In this document: positions 1 through 9,116 of the stretch, one piece after another
Numbering within the stretch: the first letter of the stretch is position 1
How the letters are laid out: every line of letters begins with the position of its first letter
Source: Breznakia pachnodae
GTDB taxonomy: Bacteria > Bacillota_I > Bacilli_A > Erysipelotrichales > Erysipelotrichaceae
Reading direction: 5' to 3'
NCBI RefSeq assembly: GCF_030814225.1
Contig: NZ_JAUSUR010000004.1
Location: 370,410-434,409 of the forward strand
DNA length: 64,000 nucleotides
Position numbers and translations under genes: made by a program
The notes under the pieces: model-generated
What the model saw: the letters and a program-made list of their open reading frames with translations, nothing else
The model's database searches: none
Told to the model about the DNA's origin: nothing

Positions 1-49
1 CACTATTGGTGATCTTTTCAGATCCTACATAGCCTACAATTCCACACAT
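1..49 (-). CDS. glmS: glutamine--fructose-6-phosphate aminotransferase, N-terminus only
   Basis: Only the first 16 codons lie in the window. They read MCGIVGYVGSEKITNS, the class II glutamine amidotransferase start in which Cys2 becomes the N-terminal nucleophile after removal of Met1. The enzyme makes glucosamine-6-phosphate from fructose-6-phosphate and glutamine, the first step of cell-wall amino-sugar synthesis in the cytoplasm. A GGAGG ribosome binding site stands nine bases before the ATG. A glmS ribozyme directly upstream confirms the identity independently. The rest of the gene is outside the window. Confidence 0.93.
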   Translation of the reverse strand, partial: MCGIVGYVGSEKITNS

Positions 50-87
50 TTAGTTTTTACCTCCACTATTAAAAGACCTCTTTAAAA

Positions 88-230
88 GGTGTTCGCTTAG
101 TGCTGAAATAACTTTTGTACCTATTATCTTGTCTTTGTGTTATTTCTATCGATTCACTATAACCGCAGTAGCACCCGCCGAATATTTCGATTACTACTGT
201 CCTCGTCAACAGCTAAGCTGTCCTGGCGCT
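88..230 (-). ncRNA. glmS ribozyme (glucosamine-6-phosphate-activated)
   Basis: On the minus strand the leader of glmS holds the conserved glmS ribozyme core: AGCGCCAG at the 5' side, then GTTGACGAGGA, then ATTCGGCGGGTGC, ending with AAGCGAACACC just before the glmS ribosome binding site. In the family, cleavage falls between the A and G of AGCGCC, here positions 230 and 229. The RNA cuts its own mRNA when glucosamine-6-phosphate binds and so lowers glmS expression. Motif order and spacing match the family; the exact 3' boundary is approximate. Confidence 0.95.
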
Positions 231-263
231 CATTGCTGTCGATTTGCAACAGCAACTGTGTTG

Positions 264-292
264 ATTATACTAAATAAATAATAAAAAGTCTA
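264..292 (-). promoter_or_regulatory. sigma-A promoter of the ribozyme-glmS transcript
   Basis: Minus strand: -35 TAGACT (287-292), 17-base spacer, -10 TATAAT (264-269). This puts the transcript start near 257, some 25 bases before the ribozyme cleavage site, as expected for glmS leaders. The -35 lies inside the stem of the terminator of the upstream gene. Confidence 0.7.
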
Positions 293-309
293 TCTTGTGA
301 AAGATAGAC
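279..309 (-). terminator. terminator of the MBL-fold gene
   Basis: A perfect nine-base-pair stem (GTCTATCTT / AAGATAGAC, 288-296 and 301-309) with a four-base loop is followed on the minus strand by TTTTTATT. It ends the MBL-fold transcript and overlaps the glmS -35 element. Confidence 0.85.
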
Positions 310-314
310 AAAGT

Positions 315-1013
315 TTAATAAATTGTTTTATAGTGATGAAAATAACTATAACGAGCTTTCTCTAGTGAAATCTTTGTACCATGAGCTGGATAAAAAATTT
401 GAATATCTAACAGCAATAATGAATACCAAGAATACATTAATTGTTTCTTATTATCCACAAATGGCGGCAGTACATTATCACCAATAACATTTGTCATGGA
501 ATCACCTACTATGGCAATTTCACCAAACACCAAAGTTATGGAATCCGCACTATGCCCTGGTGTATTGAATACTGGATTTTGAATTCCAAAGTAATCACGC
601 CATGGCAGTGTTTGAATATCACGCACATCAAAACATGGTGGAAACTGATTCCAGTTCTTAGATAACCTTGCAAGTCGCTCAACTAATTTACTGTATAACT
701 TTGCACCTTTTGGCACACTACAGTATCCACCTAACAGTGGATAGATTGCTAAACGATGTGCATAAATTGGACACCTGTAATAATTTTGAAAATATGCAGC
801 ATTCTGTGCATGATTACTATGAGAGTGAGTTAAGATAATACAATCCAATTGATGAACATGATGCTTTTTAAGAAAACTAATAATTTTCTTTCGTTCTCTT
901 TTTACTCCTGTATCAATTAATATACTTCTATCTTTACTCTTTAATAAATAACAATTGCATCTGATAAGTGATATACAGTAAATACTATATCCATTATATG
1001 TACTGATTTTCAT
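315..1013 (-). CDS. MBL-fold (metallo-beta-lactamase superfamily) hydrolase
   Basis: The 232-residue protein has the metallo-beta-lactamase fold signatures: LIDTG in the N-terminal sheet, THSHSNH where the family has HxHxDH, GHSADS, VGDS and a C-terminal PAHG. It is likely a cytoplasmic metal-dependent hydrolase; the substrate cannot be told. The Asp of HxHxDH, normally a ligand of the second metal, is Asn here, so it may be mononuclear or altered. I start at the ATG preceded by GGAGGAACTT, four codons inside the longest frame. It faces glmS head to tail and ends in a strong terminator. Fold is certain, function is not. Confidence 0.8.
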   Translation of the reverse strand: MKISTYNGYSIYCISLIRCNCYLLKSKDRSILIDTGVKRERKKIISFLKKHHVHQLDCIILTHSHSNHAQNAAYFQNYYRCPIYAHRLAIYPLLGGYCSVPKGAKLYSKLVERLARLSKNWNQFPPCFDVRDIQTLPWRDYFGIQNPVFNTPGHSADSITLVFGEIAIVGDSMTNVIGDNVLPPFVDNKKQLMYSWYSLLLLDIQIFYPAHGTKISLEKARYSYFHHYKTIY

Positions 1014-1055
1014 AAGTTCCTCCATCTTGTGAGAATTCTTATTCCTATTATATAC

Positions 1056-2168
1056 CTATTTCTTCTCTTCTAAAAGAGCTGACTCTGCATGCTTAGAACG
1101 ATAGGTATTAATAAGACTTCGTATCATAACATAAGAAGGAATCCCTGCTACAGTTCCAATAAGTCCAAAGAATGTAGAACCGACAAAAATCACAAACAGT
1201 ATCACCAGTGGATTCATTTCCAACTGCGATTTGTAAATTCTTGGTTCAATCAGATATGGATCAATAAATGATGAGAATGCAATAACTCCAACTGTTCCTA
1301 ACACAACTCCCTGTCCTTGAGATATACCAGTTAATAATGCAATTGCATTTGCTGTTAATGGTCCTACATAAGGAATAATAACTGCAAACACATTTAAGAT
1401 TGCTAAAATCATCCAGTTCTTGTGTCCAATCAGATAGAATAGTAATCCATAAATTGGAAACTTAGAAATCATAATAAGTCCAAATGATCCTAAGAATTTT
1501 TGTAGTTCATGGTCTGCATTTCTTACATAATCAGGAAGTGATGGGTTAATAAATGTTAATACTTTTTTCGTTCCTTTTCTGATTGGTTCATCATAAAGCA
1601 TAAAATAAATTATTAAGATAAAACTAAACATCCAATATACTACACTACTAATTAAATTAATGATAACAGTAATCATTTGATTACTTAATGTCATAAGCAA
1701 TGATTGTAAGTTATTAAATAAATCTAAATTCTTTATATAATCCATCACACTCTTTTGAAGATCTAATTTACTTAATACATTCGTATCAATAAGTTCAAAT
1801 AAAGAGTTTGCACCTTGTCCAACATAATCAGCCAATAATGCAAATTGACGAATTACTTCTGGAACAATAAACACAAGACAAAGAATAATGATTCCTACAA
1901 GACATAAAATGGTAATCAATACTGCAAGTCCACGTTTGTGTACATACTTTTGTATCTTATTTACAAACGGCCGAAGGACATATGCAATCATAAAACTTAG
2001 CAAAAATGGCATAACTGCAGTAACAAACAAATCAACTGACCATTTCCATGATTCTGTTGTTAATTGCAGTAATGCAACAATCGCCAATATTAATGTTATT
2101 GAAATTAACACTTTTATTGAATTTTTATCTTTTAAGATTTCTTTCATCTTATCTATTATCTTTTTCAT
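1056..2168 (-). CDS. AI-2E family transporter (PerM-like membrane protein)
   Basis: A 370-residue polytopic membrane protein with about seven to eight predicted helices, the first two (about residues 17-40 and 45-66) followed by a long soluble stretch (about 115-210) and then a helix-rich C-terminal half. The C-terminal block with SFIDPYLIEPRIYKSQLEMN and NPLVILFVIFVGSTFFGLIG is typical of the AI-2E transporter (PF01594) family. Members are proposed to export small molecules such as autoinducer-2 or to exchange ions; the substrate here is unknown. GGGAGA precedes the ATG. Length is usual for the family. Confidence 0.85.
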   Translation of the reverse strand: MKKIIDKMKEILKDKNSIKVLISITLILAIVALLQLTTESWKWSVDLFVTAVMPFLLSFMIAYVLRPFVNKIQKYVHKRGLAVLITILCLVGIIILCLVFIVPEVIRQFALLADYVGQGANSLFELIDTNVLSKLDLQKSVMDYIKNLDLFNNLQSLLMTLSNQMITVIINLISSVVYWMFSFILIIYFMLYDEPIRKGTKKVLTFINPSLPDYVRNADHELQKFLGSFGLIMISKFPIYGLLFYLIGHKNWMILAILNVFAVIIPYVGPLTANAIALLTGISQGQGVVLGTVGVIAFSSFIDPYLIEPRIYKSQLEMNPLVILFVIFVGSTFFGLIGTVAGIPSYVMIRSLINTYRSKHAESALLEEKK

Positions 2169-2234
2169 ATAGTCTCCCTTAGTTCTTCTCTCATTCTATC
2201 AAAGCTTAGGATGGTTGTAAAAAGCTATGAACTA

Positions 2235-2984
2235 CTATTTTAACACTTTTCTTAATAAATGTAATTTACAGTAGTTGTTTTCTTCGTTTACTATACCAAG
2301 ATCTTCATATCCATTACGTAAGAAGAACTCTAAATTTCCGTTTGGGAATGTACTTTCTTCATCACTAATCACATAGACATCTTTATATTCATTACATAAA
2401 TAGTTTTCTAATTCCTCTAGTGGTTTACTCTTATAATCATAGGAATCATCACAATCATAAATACAGGTAATAAATGCAGATTCCTTGTGTTTAGGTATAT
2501 CATAAGGAACTAGCATACTTGAAAGATACTCTACTCCACCAAGTAAACGGTTTTCATTATCAACATTTAAAAAACCATAAATATCCTGGTTACTATGATG
2601 TAAGAATGTTGCTTTTCGCTTACTACTATCCGCATTACAGCTACCACTACACTGACTAGCTATATGACAATTCATATCTGTTAGAGGGATAATCCTTTCA
2701 AACGCTACCTGAAACGATATAACAGGTATATAGGGCTTTTCTTTAGGTAATTCACTTAGAAGTAACAAATCTAGAAAATGGCGTCTCAGCGGGCTAAAAT
2801 AGCGATGTTGATTATTCACTACAATGAGTGTAGGAAAAAACATATGTTGTTCTTTTGCCAACATTTGATTTTCATTGATATCATAAATATTAATATCTAA
2901 AGAATCCTTGTATTCTTCCAATAGTTTCAGCATCTCATTATTTAGTGGACACTGATAAGACCAGTAATAAAAATCCAGTTTCAT
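2235..2984 (-). CDS. thioredoxin-like N-terminus with GNAT/YoaP-like C-terminus
   Basis: The 249-residue protein begins with a thioredoxin-like segment (residues 1-75): a beta strand, then YQCPLN where a redox CxxC would stand, so only one of the two cysteines is present, and FFPTLIVV with a cis-Pro-like proline. A CSGSC motif lies near residue 115. The C-terminal part (about 130-249) resembles an acetyltransferase-type fold, ending with FFLRNGYEDLGIV, a common closing pattern of GNAT domains. Function is unknown; a redox or acyl-transfer role is inference. It stands alone, divergent from the surface-protein gene to its right. Confidence 0.45.
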   Translation of the reverse strand: MKLDFYYWSYQCPLNNEMLKLLEEYKDSLDINIYDINENQMLAKEQHMFFPTLIVVNNQHRYFSPLRRHFLDLLLLSELPKEKPYIPVISFQVAFERIIPLTDMNCHIASQCSGSCNADSSKRKATFLHHSNQDIYGFLNVDNENRLLGGVEYLSSMLVPYDIPKHKESAFITCIYDCDDSYDYKSKPLEELENYLCNEYKDVYVISDEESTFPNGNLEFFLRNGYEDLGIVNEENNYCKLHLLRKVLK

Positions 2985-3105
2985 AGTAAACTCCTTTTTA
3001 ATATTATACTCAAAACCAAGTTAATTTAACATCTTAAATATATCAATAAAATATCTTTTATAATATATATAAATAAATATGTGAAATTAACTGAAATTAA
3101 TATTT

Positions 3106-3137
3106 AGTGAACGATTATTTAAAATTAAGCATCTAAA
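3106..3137 (+). promoter_or_regulatory. ECF-type promoter of the 683-residue surface protein
   Basis: AGTGAACG (3106-3113), 16 bases, then CATCTAAA (3130-3137). The element ends 47 bases before the start codon. The same two blocks with the same spacing stand before the surface-protein gene at 27746 and, in a weaker form, before the operon that encodes the ECF sigma factor. ECF promoters typically carry an AAC motif at -35 and a CGT/CTA-like -10, which fits. The sigma assignment is inference. Confidence 0.6.
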
Positions 3138-3184
3138 TTATGTACGCATTTTTTGAGTGCGGTTTATGAAAGAGAGGCAACATT

Positions 3185-5236
3185 ATGAAAAGAAGGGCAT
3201 TTCATATTACTTTAAGTCTACTAATTATATGTACAGTATTTGCATATGGAAAAGAAGATCTCAGGGCAACAACAAGTTATGATCTAAATAATGGATCAAT
3301 TGATATCGTCACAAATGGTAGTGATATAGATATCAAGCAAAACGGAATTACCATTGATACTATTTCACCAAGTGAAACAATCGCTATTACATCAAGTGTA
3401 GCTACTACTAACAATAATCTAGAAATTGATATTACTGGTATCAGTGAAGAAGTAACAATTAAAATGACGAATGTAAATATTGATGTAACTGGAAGTAAGT
3501 TAGCTGCAGTTGATATTACTGGAACTGGTAGCATTCGTTTTGAATACGAAGGAACTAATTCCTTTAAAAGTGATGCAAAGATTGGTGCGGACATGGCAAA
3601 TGGTTTCAGTACCAAAGCAAGTGATGGTATTAATCTGACATTTGCTGGTAGTGGTACTACAACATTTACTGGCTACAATTGTGGTGTTTACTTAAACAAA
3701 GGAGGATTAATAATCGAAAGTGGAACTATTTCAGCAATTTCTAAATATCCTACACCTGATCTCATGGGAATGGGAATTTATGGATTAACTGCTTCATTGA
3801 CAATTAATGGTGGTGACATCTATGCACAAGGAAATACAAATGGAATCTATGCAGATAGAACAATTACCATCAATGGTGGTACTATCGAAGCTGTGGGAAA
3901 TGTAAATCGTGGATTGTATGCGGTTAGTAATTTAGTTATCAATGGTGGTGTTTTAGATGCTATTGGTCCATCCATTGGAATTCAAGCAAACGTAGCTACT
4001 ACTAATTACACTAGAATCAATGGTGGTACAGTTACTGCCAAAGCACAAAATACAAGTAATGATTGGGTGCTTACAGCAGATAATCTTACTGTGAATGGAG
4101 GAAGTATCCTAGGCCGTTTTCCATCTAACATAACTCCAAAAAATACAAATGGAGATAGAGTTTATTTAACTACATTAACTTTAGAAAATTCAATTCAATC
4201 ACTTATTACAAATTTAAAAATCGATGGAATTGATGGTGTTACAAGTAATGCTACAGGATTAGCTTATGGAATCAATGATGTTTATAGTGATGCAAGTGGA
4301 AATCTATACTTCTACTTAAGTGAAGCAGACGACAAGCAAATTACAGTATATGATGAAACACCTTCTCGTTACCAAAATACATTTGATCGAGTAAATGATA
4401 ATACCAATACTGCAACATTATTTATGGATAAAACAATAACATTCCATTATCAAGATAGTGACGGAAATCAAAGTGCTATTTACAATGTAGGTTATGGTAA
4501 TACATTCAGTGAAGAAAACCCAACATTTACTAATCCATCAGGATATATCTTTGATGCTTGGTATTCATCATCAACTGGAAACGTGGAATTTGATTTTGAT
4601 CAAACAATTACATCAAACCAAGATGTGTATGCACAATACACACCAATTAATTTAGAATTAGTTGCCCCTTTACTGCCTGATGCGGTTGAAGGACAATACT
4701 ATTCTGTAACATTACCCAAAGCAATTGGTGGTGTGCCTACTATCACTTACGAAGTAACAAACCTACCTGAAGGATTAACGTTCAATCCAAATACATTAGA
4801 AATAACTGGAACCCCTGTAAGCAGTGGTGAGTTCACAATTACTTATATTGCTACGGATTCTCATACTACAGCACAAAAGGTTTCTGTAAATACAACTTTA
4901 AAAGTTTTAGATTCAACTGAACCAAAGGATAATATAAAACCTCCTGTAACGGATAATGAAGATAACACTACAGACAATGGTTCTAATGATGATGGCAGTA
5001 CGATTACCCCACCAGTAAAAGACAACGACTCATCTACATCAAATGATGACTCAGATACTACAATTATAGGAAAACCATCAACATCCGTAACTAGTAACAC
5101 AAACACAAATAATTCTGCTATTTCTCCTACAACTGGAGATACAACAAACCAAACGCAATTATTTATTATGTTAGGTGCTGCTGTAGCTATATTGGCTGCT
5201 TATGGATTCTACAGAATGAAAAGAAAAAATAAATAA
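3185..5236 (+). CDS. secreted wall-anchored beta-helix surface protein
   Basis: The 683-residue protein has a signal peptide (residues 1-29, hydrophobic core ITLSLLIICTVFAYG). Residues about 80-340 hold short Gly/Asn-rich repeats of the LTINGGDIYAQGNTNGIYA type, a right-handed beta-helix resembling Cthe_2159-type carbohydrate-binding proteins. An InlB B-repeat-like domain follows (about 418-488, ending AWYSSSTG...DVYAQY), then a putative Ig fold (about 495-575, with GLTFNPNTLEITGTP), an Asp/Asn/Thr-rich linker, and a C-terminal anchor: SPTTGD, a hydrophobic helix and RMKRKNK. The TTGD motif is a divergent sortase signal. It probably binds glycans at the cell surface. The gene is monocistronic, with an ECF-like promoter and a strong terminator. 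Confidence 0.8.
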   Translation: MKRRAFHITLSLLIICTVFAYGKEDLRATTSYDLNNGSIDIVTNGSDIDIKQNGITIDTISPSETIAITSSVATTNNNLEIDITGISEEVTIKMTNVNIDVTGSKLAAVDITGTGSIRFEYEGTNSFKSDAKIGADMANGFSTKASDGINLTFAGSGTTTFTGYNCGVYLNKGGLIIESGTISAISKYPTPDLMGMGIYGLTASLTINGGDIYAQGNTNGIYADRTITINGGTIEAVGNVNRGLYAVSNLVINGGVLDAIGPSIGIQANVATTNYTRINGGTVTAKAQNTSNDWVLTADNLTVNGGSILGRFPSNITPKNTNGDRVYLTTLTLENSIQSLITNLKIDGIDGVTSNATGLAYGINDVYSDASGNLYFYLSEADDKQITVYDETPSRYQNTFDRVNDNTNTATLFMDKTITFHYQDSDGNQSAIYNVGYGNTFSEENPTFTNPSGYIFDAWYSSSTGNVEFDFDQTITSNQDVYAQYTPINLELVAPLLPDAVEGQYYSVTLPKAIGGVPTITYEVTNLPEGLTFNPNTLEITGTPVSSGEFTITYIATDSHTTAQKVSVNTTLKVLDSTEPKDNIKPPVTDNEDNTTDNGSNDDGSTITPPVKDNDSSTSNDDSDTTIIGKPSTSVTSNTNTNNSAISPTTGDTTNQTQLFIMLGAAVAILAAYGFYRMKRKNK

Positions 5237-5249
5237 ACTATACGAAAAT

Positions 5250-5287
5250 AGTACATATCACAGCAATTGTGATATGTACTATTTTTT
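5250..5287 (+). terminator. terminator of the 683-residue surface-protein gene
   Basis: A perfect 13-base-pair stem (5250-5262 and 5268-5280, arms AGTACATATCACA / TGTGATATGTACT) with a five-base loop is followed by ATTTTTTCT. It sits between two converging genes. Confidence 0.88.
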
Positions 5288-5983
5288 CTATTCTTCTATT
5301 TCTAATATCTTATAATTTGGATAGGCTTTTTTCAAAAACTGATCATCATATACCGTATCGCAAACTCTATCAAGAAAAGTATCTGGTGCCTTCCCCTCTA
5401 AACGTTCTCTTTGTCGTAATAATGCTGTACCAGAAATTACTATATTAAAAGACATAAAAATCAATAATCCTATATACAATAATTTTGCTGGTTGATAAGG
5501 AATTTCTTCTATGATTTTAGAAAATATTGGATAGATTACATACATCACAAGCATTCCACCAATTCCCCACACTAACATAAATGGTACTGTAGTTCTCCCA
5601 CCTATGTTTAAAACTGCTTTTCCATAACTCCAAGATTTTGAATGAAAAATATATTCTTGAGCTAAACTCAATAGATATTCTATGGCTCCACCAATCAAAC
5701 AACTAAGACTATAATTTGCAACCCATTTACGTTTCTTATAATTCTTACCTAGAAGAACGACAAATGAAATTGCACCAAGACCATAGACTGGATTAAATGG
5801 TCCATAGATTAATCCACTTCTTCGAACCCAGACATTAAACTTAAAAAACTCTAAAAGTTGCTCATAGTAAGTCCCAACTACGCAACCCACTACAAAAAAT
5901 AAAAATATCTTGGCAAAACAATATCCTTTCGCAAATACTTTGTTTTCATTTTCTTTCGTTTCTGCTTTTCTCAGTAGTTCCAT
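5288..5983 (-). CDS. CmpB-like (putative ABC-transporter type IV, PF06541) membrane protein
   Basis: A 231-residue membrane protein with about five helices. The block SGLIYGPFNPVYGLGA, the E-containing GAIEYLLSLAQEYIF helix and a following SWSY with an N-x-GGR motif match the PF06541 putative ABC-transporter type IV family, whose function is not well established. A soluble C-terminal tail follows the last helix. Residues 1-15 are charged and cytoplasmic. The gene converges with the surface-protein gene and has no operon partner. Confidence 0.7.
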   Translation of the reverse strand: MELLRKAETKENENKVFAKGYCFAKIFLFFVVGCVVGTYYEQLLEFFKFNVWVRRSGLIYGPFNPVYGLGAISFVVLLGKNYKKRKWVANYSLSCLIGGAIEYLLSLAQEYIFHSKSWSYGKAVLNIGGRTTVPFMLVWGIGGMLVMYVIYPIFSKIIEEIPYQPAKLLYIGLLIFMSFNIVISGTALLRQRERLEGKAPDTFLDRVCDTVYDDQFLKKAYPNYKILEIEE

Positions 5984-6215
5984 AAAATCACCTCATGTTC
6001 TATAGGACCCCTGCAACAACACTTACCATTTGTTTATACATTATAAGTTATTTCGATTAATAATTCAATTTATACAAATGAATTTACATAACAAGAAAAT
6101 GATTTCTAAGAAATCATATTAAATACAAAGATTTAATACCAGGTACCTTTCTTGTGGCCCTGTAAGGTTATTCTCTTCTTTATCTTTCCTGATGAAAGGT
6201 GGTACAATAAAGACT

Positions 6216-6320
6216 TTAGATCAACCCTGCTCCATTTACACGCAATGAAATTCCATCTACAATACCGACCAGACATCTTCCATTAGTGACTGCATTAATA
6301 TTGTAGTTCCATTTTGTGCT
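6216..6320 (-). pseudogene. short C-terminal gene remnant, unassigned
   Basis: Within an otherwise empty 458-base gap, one minus-strand frame reads as 34 credible codons ending in a stop, with KWNYNINAVTNG and IVDGISLRVNGAG in it. It has no start codon or ribosome binding site and a stop directly upstream. It looks like the decayed end of a lost, perhaps secreted, protein. Nothing else is evident in 5984-6383 apart from the promoter space of the gene ending at 5288. Confidence 0.25.
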
Positions 6321-6383
6321 TACTCATTTATTAACATTTATTTCTTTTTATCCTAATTATTTTATAGAACTTCCCTAATTAAT

Positions 6384-6421
6384 AAAAAAACTCACTTCTA
6401 TATTATTTATACAAAAGTGAG
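6384..6421 (-). terminator. terminator of the giant-protein operon
   Basis: Stem CTCACTT / AAGTGAG (6391-6397 and 6415-6421), followed on the minus strand by seven T (6384-6390). It lies 20 bases after the stop of the LRR gene and closes the 21-kb operon. Confidence 0.8.
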
Positions 6422-6441
6422 CTTAAATTCATTTAATAATT

Positions 6442-8580
6442 CTATGCATCTAAATCATTAGATGTCTTTTTTCTTTTCCTAAACAATTGAATAACTACAA
6501 TTGAAACACCAAGTGCTGAATACAATATATTTGTATTCGTATTATCACCTGTTGCTACCGCTTCCTTCTCCTTGGCAATGATTAACACTTTGTCAGGTTC
6601 AGGTGCTACAGCAGGCTTTTCAGGTTCTGGTGTTGGTTCTGGATCCGGATCAGGAATCACAGGCTCTGGATCTGGCTTTGGTTCAGGAATAATAATTGGT
6701 GGCTCTGGGATAAGTACAATTTCGTCTTTCCAGATTGCATACAATTCAACATCTGTTTGAATTGATGTAATTGAATCAAGAGCTTTATAACTGTCTCCAC
6801 TTCCATCCGCTTCTGTATTCCATTCCACAAACTCTGCTTTTGCTTTTACCAGATTTCCTTTTCCTAAGACGATTACATCGTCACCAGCATAGTACTGCTT
6901 TTGATCAACAGGCACTTCCCCACCAGTTGCACCATTTTCATGGTATGTCACAGTGTATGGTGCAATTAGGTTGATGTCCTGAACTACTACTAGTGAATAT
7001 GTCATATTGGCATATAACAATCTTTGCCTTTTGGTTACTTTATATCCACTTGTATAAGTAGCACCTTCCATATCTGTCCAACTCATTTCTGAACCAGTAT
7101 CATTTACAGCTCCATTAATAAGGACTGGATATCGAGATGTTATTGCACCATCATTTAAACTCTCAAATGAGGTAATTGGTGAAACACCATCTAAATCCAC
7201 AGATACATTAGGAATTACTACATCAGTTCCTTGATATTCATTTGCTTCTAGATAAATTACTTGCCCTTCAAAATGAATTACACTCGTAAACGGATTTGTA
7301 ATTGATGATAAAGGACTTATGTCAGTAATATGATTGTTTGCTCCATTGATGATACCTAAATCGTAAGTATTCATTCTGGTAAGTACACTCATATCATAGA
7401 CATTGTTGTTATCAAAATATAGCGATTCAAGAGCTGCTATATTTTCAATTGGATTTAAGTCACTAATGGAATTAGAACTCATCCATAATGTTTGAATTTT
7501 TGTCAGATTTCTTAAAGGTTCAATACTTGAAACCGCATTGCTGTTAAAGTGTAAGTCAGTTAGATTTGCTAATCCAGCAACTGGGCTTAAATCTGAAACC
7601 TTGTTGTAACATTGATTGAATGATAAATATTTAAGATTTGTTAATCCGCTCAATGCTGAAATATCTGATACACCAGTTGAATTAAATTCTAAGTAAGTTA
7701 AATTACCTAAATTTTGAACTGGTAAAATAGAAGTAATTGAATTGTTCGACACTGACAGTTTTTGTAAACTAGTAAAATTACTAACTACACTAATGTCACT
7801 TAATCGATTATTATTTACTCCAAGTTCAATCAGACCACTCAGTGATGCAATTGAACTAATATTAGAAATCTGATTTGAGTTCAGATATAAATACTGTAAA
7901 CTTGTAAGGTTGTTTACAACACTTACGTCACTAATTTGGTTACTATTCAAACTAAGTTTTGTTAGTCCGTTTAGATTTTGAAGATGTTCCAAAGAACTCA
8001 TTCCTATATTATCTGCCATTACCGTTTGTAATGAAGTATTATTAGAAATTGGTTCTAGTGAAATTCCACTGTTATTGGAAATATCCAAATATGTAAGGCT
8101 AGTTAAACCTCGTAAAGACTCAATAGAATTAATCGAATTACTAGCAATAGTTAAACTTTGCAGACTTGTTAAATTTTCAAACCCTGTTATATCTGTGATT
8201 TTATTTTGTTGTAAATTCACAGTACGTAAACGAGCTAATCCAGTCAGTTTAGAAACATCACTAATGTTGTTATTAAGCACACTTAAAGAACTTAGATAGT
8301 TTAAGTTTTGAATTCCCTCTAAATTGGTAATTCCACTATTATCTAATTTCAGTGTTGTGATTTTATTTAAATCATTTTGGCTCACACTAGCAGTGCTACT
8401 GGTTCCCAATGCTCTTGCTACTCCTGCTGCCAAATTGGCATCAGGAAATATTTCATTGATTGGTTTTGTCTGATCTATTTCATCTGCATAGTATTGATTA
8501 CTGTTGGTAATTGAGATAAACATTGAAACTAATATTACTACTATGAATAATGCTTTCTTATCAATAAGCTTCAGTTTCAT
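6442..8580 (-). CDS. internalin-like leucine-rich-repeat surface protein
   Basis: The 712-residue protein has a signal peptide (hydrophobic ALFIVVILVSMFISI), an internalin-type cap (INEIFPDANLAAGVARALG, about 42-60), and 15-16 LRRs of 22 residues (about 75-430, pattern LxLNSNQISDVSxVxNLTSL). An inter-repeat Ig-like region (about 430-545) and an InlB B-repeat domain (about 548-622, ending LYAIWKDE) follow. A Pro/Glu/Asp-rich wall-spanning stretch (about 627-670) leads to the anchor: AVATGD, a hydrophobic helix and RKRKK. LRR proteins of this type bind host or bacterial surface ligands; the partner is unknown. AGGAGAGAG precedes the ATG. It is the last gene of the operon with the giant protein. 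Confidence 0.87.
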   Translation of the reverse strand: MKLKLIDKKALFIVVILVSMFISITNSNQYYADEIDQTKPINEIFPDANLAAGVARALGTSSTASVSQNDLNKITTLKLDNSGITNLEGIQNLNYLSSLSVLNNNISDVSKLTGLARLRTVNLQQNKITDITGFENLTSLQSLTIASNSINSIESLRGLTSLTYLDISNNSGISLEPISNNTSLQTVMADNIGMSSLEHLQNLNGLTKLSLNSNQISDVSVVNNLTSLQYLYLNSNQISNISSIASLSGLIELGVNNNRLSDISVVSNFTSLQKLSVSNNSITSILPVQNLGNLTYLEFNSTGVSDISALSGLTNLKYLSFNQCYNKVSDLSPVAGLANLTDLHFNSNAVSSIEPLRNLTKIQTLWMSSNSISDLNPIENIAALESLYFDNNNVYDMSVLTRMNTYDLGIINGANNHITDISPLSSITNPFTSVIHFEGQVIYLEANEYQGTDVVIPNVSVDLDGVSPITSFESLNDGAITSRYPVLINGAVNDTGSEMSWTDMEGATYTSGYKVTKRQRLLYANMTYSLVVVQDINLIAPYTVTYHENGATGGEVPVDQKQYYAGDDVIVLGKGNLVKAKAEFVEWNTEADGSGDSYKALDSITSIQTDVELYAIWKDEIVLIPEPPIIIPEPKPDPEPVIPDPDPEPTPEPEKPAVAPEPDKVLIIAKEKEAVATGDNTNTNILYSALGVSIVVIQLFRKRKKTSNDLDA

Positions 8581-8648
8581 TACTCTCTCCTCTCATTAAA
8601 TGAAGAGTAATAAAATGAATAGAAACTCTACTTACTCAACATATGAAA

Positions 8649-9038
8649 TTATTCGCATGTTACTTTAATTTCGTAATCTTCCTTACCATATGGGTCTTTA
8701 GGTATAATTTTGATACTTTCAGATTCTTTATCACAAGAACTTCCTAAGTTTTTCATGATTTTCTTGCTATCTAGTTCTGTTACTTTTTCAATGCTATCAA
8801 TTGATGTTCTCAACCCATCTTCCGTATATGCAGATAAAAAGGATTCACGTTCTTCTGAACTTTTTCCTAGTGTCAAAATATCATATAAATAATCTTCATA
8901 GTATAGTTTGGCAAGTTTTGACATTTGTTGTTCGTTTTCTTTTTTCGCACTTTGGTCCATTTGGTTTTTTAAGAAAAATCCTCCAGCTCCAACTACAACT
9001 ACGACTGCACAAATGATAATAATTAGTTTCTTTTTCAT
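8649..9038 (-). CDS. small membrane-anchored extracytoplasmic protein
   Basis: The 129-residue protein has an N-terminal helix (KLIIIICAVVVVVGAGGFF, residues 4-22), with no cleavage site or lipobox, so it is probably anchored with the rest outside. A charged helical region follows, then a small C-terminal domain with two cysteines (CDKES and VTCE at the end) that could pair. I do not recognise the family. It sits 78 bases after the giant protein gene and 68 before the LRR gene, in the same direction, so it may assist one of them as a chaperone or accessory factor; that is inference. Confidence 0.7.
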   Translation of the reverse strand: MKKKLIIIICAVVVVVGAGGFFLKNQMDQSAKKENEQQMSKLAKLYYEDYLYDILTLGKSSEERESFLSAYTEDGLRTSIDSIEKVTELDSKKIMKNLGSSCDKESESIKIIPKDPYGKEDYEIKVTCE

Positions 9039-9068
9039 AATTTACTCCTCTATTTCTTTACAATGAGC

Positions 9069-9101
9069 AGAAAACATATCATATTTTCTGATATGTTTTC
9101 T
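9069..9101 (-). terminator. stem-loop after the giant-protein gene
   Basis: A 13-base-pair stem (9069-9081 and 9089-9101) with a seven-base loop stands just after the stop of the giant gene. It lacks a clean T-run after the stem on the minus strand, so it may be a leaky terminator or an mRNA-protecting hairpin that sets lower levels of the two downstream genes. Confidence 0.5.
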
Positions 9102-9116
9102 ACACAATATTTACTA

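Noticed and set aside
8581..9116. Separate ECF promoter for the LRR and small membrane protein genes
   Set aside because: No TGAAC/CGACT pair was found in these short gaps; they are more simply read as downstream genes of the operon.
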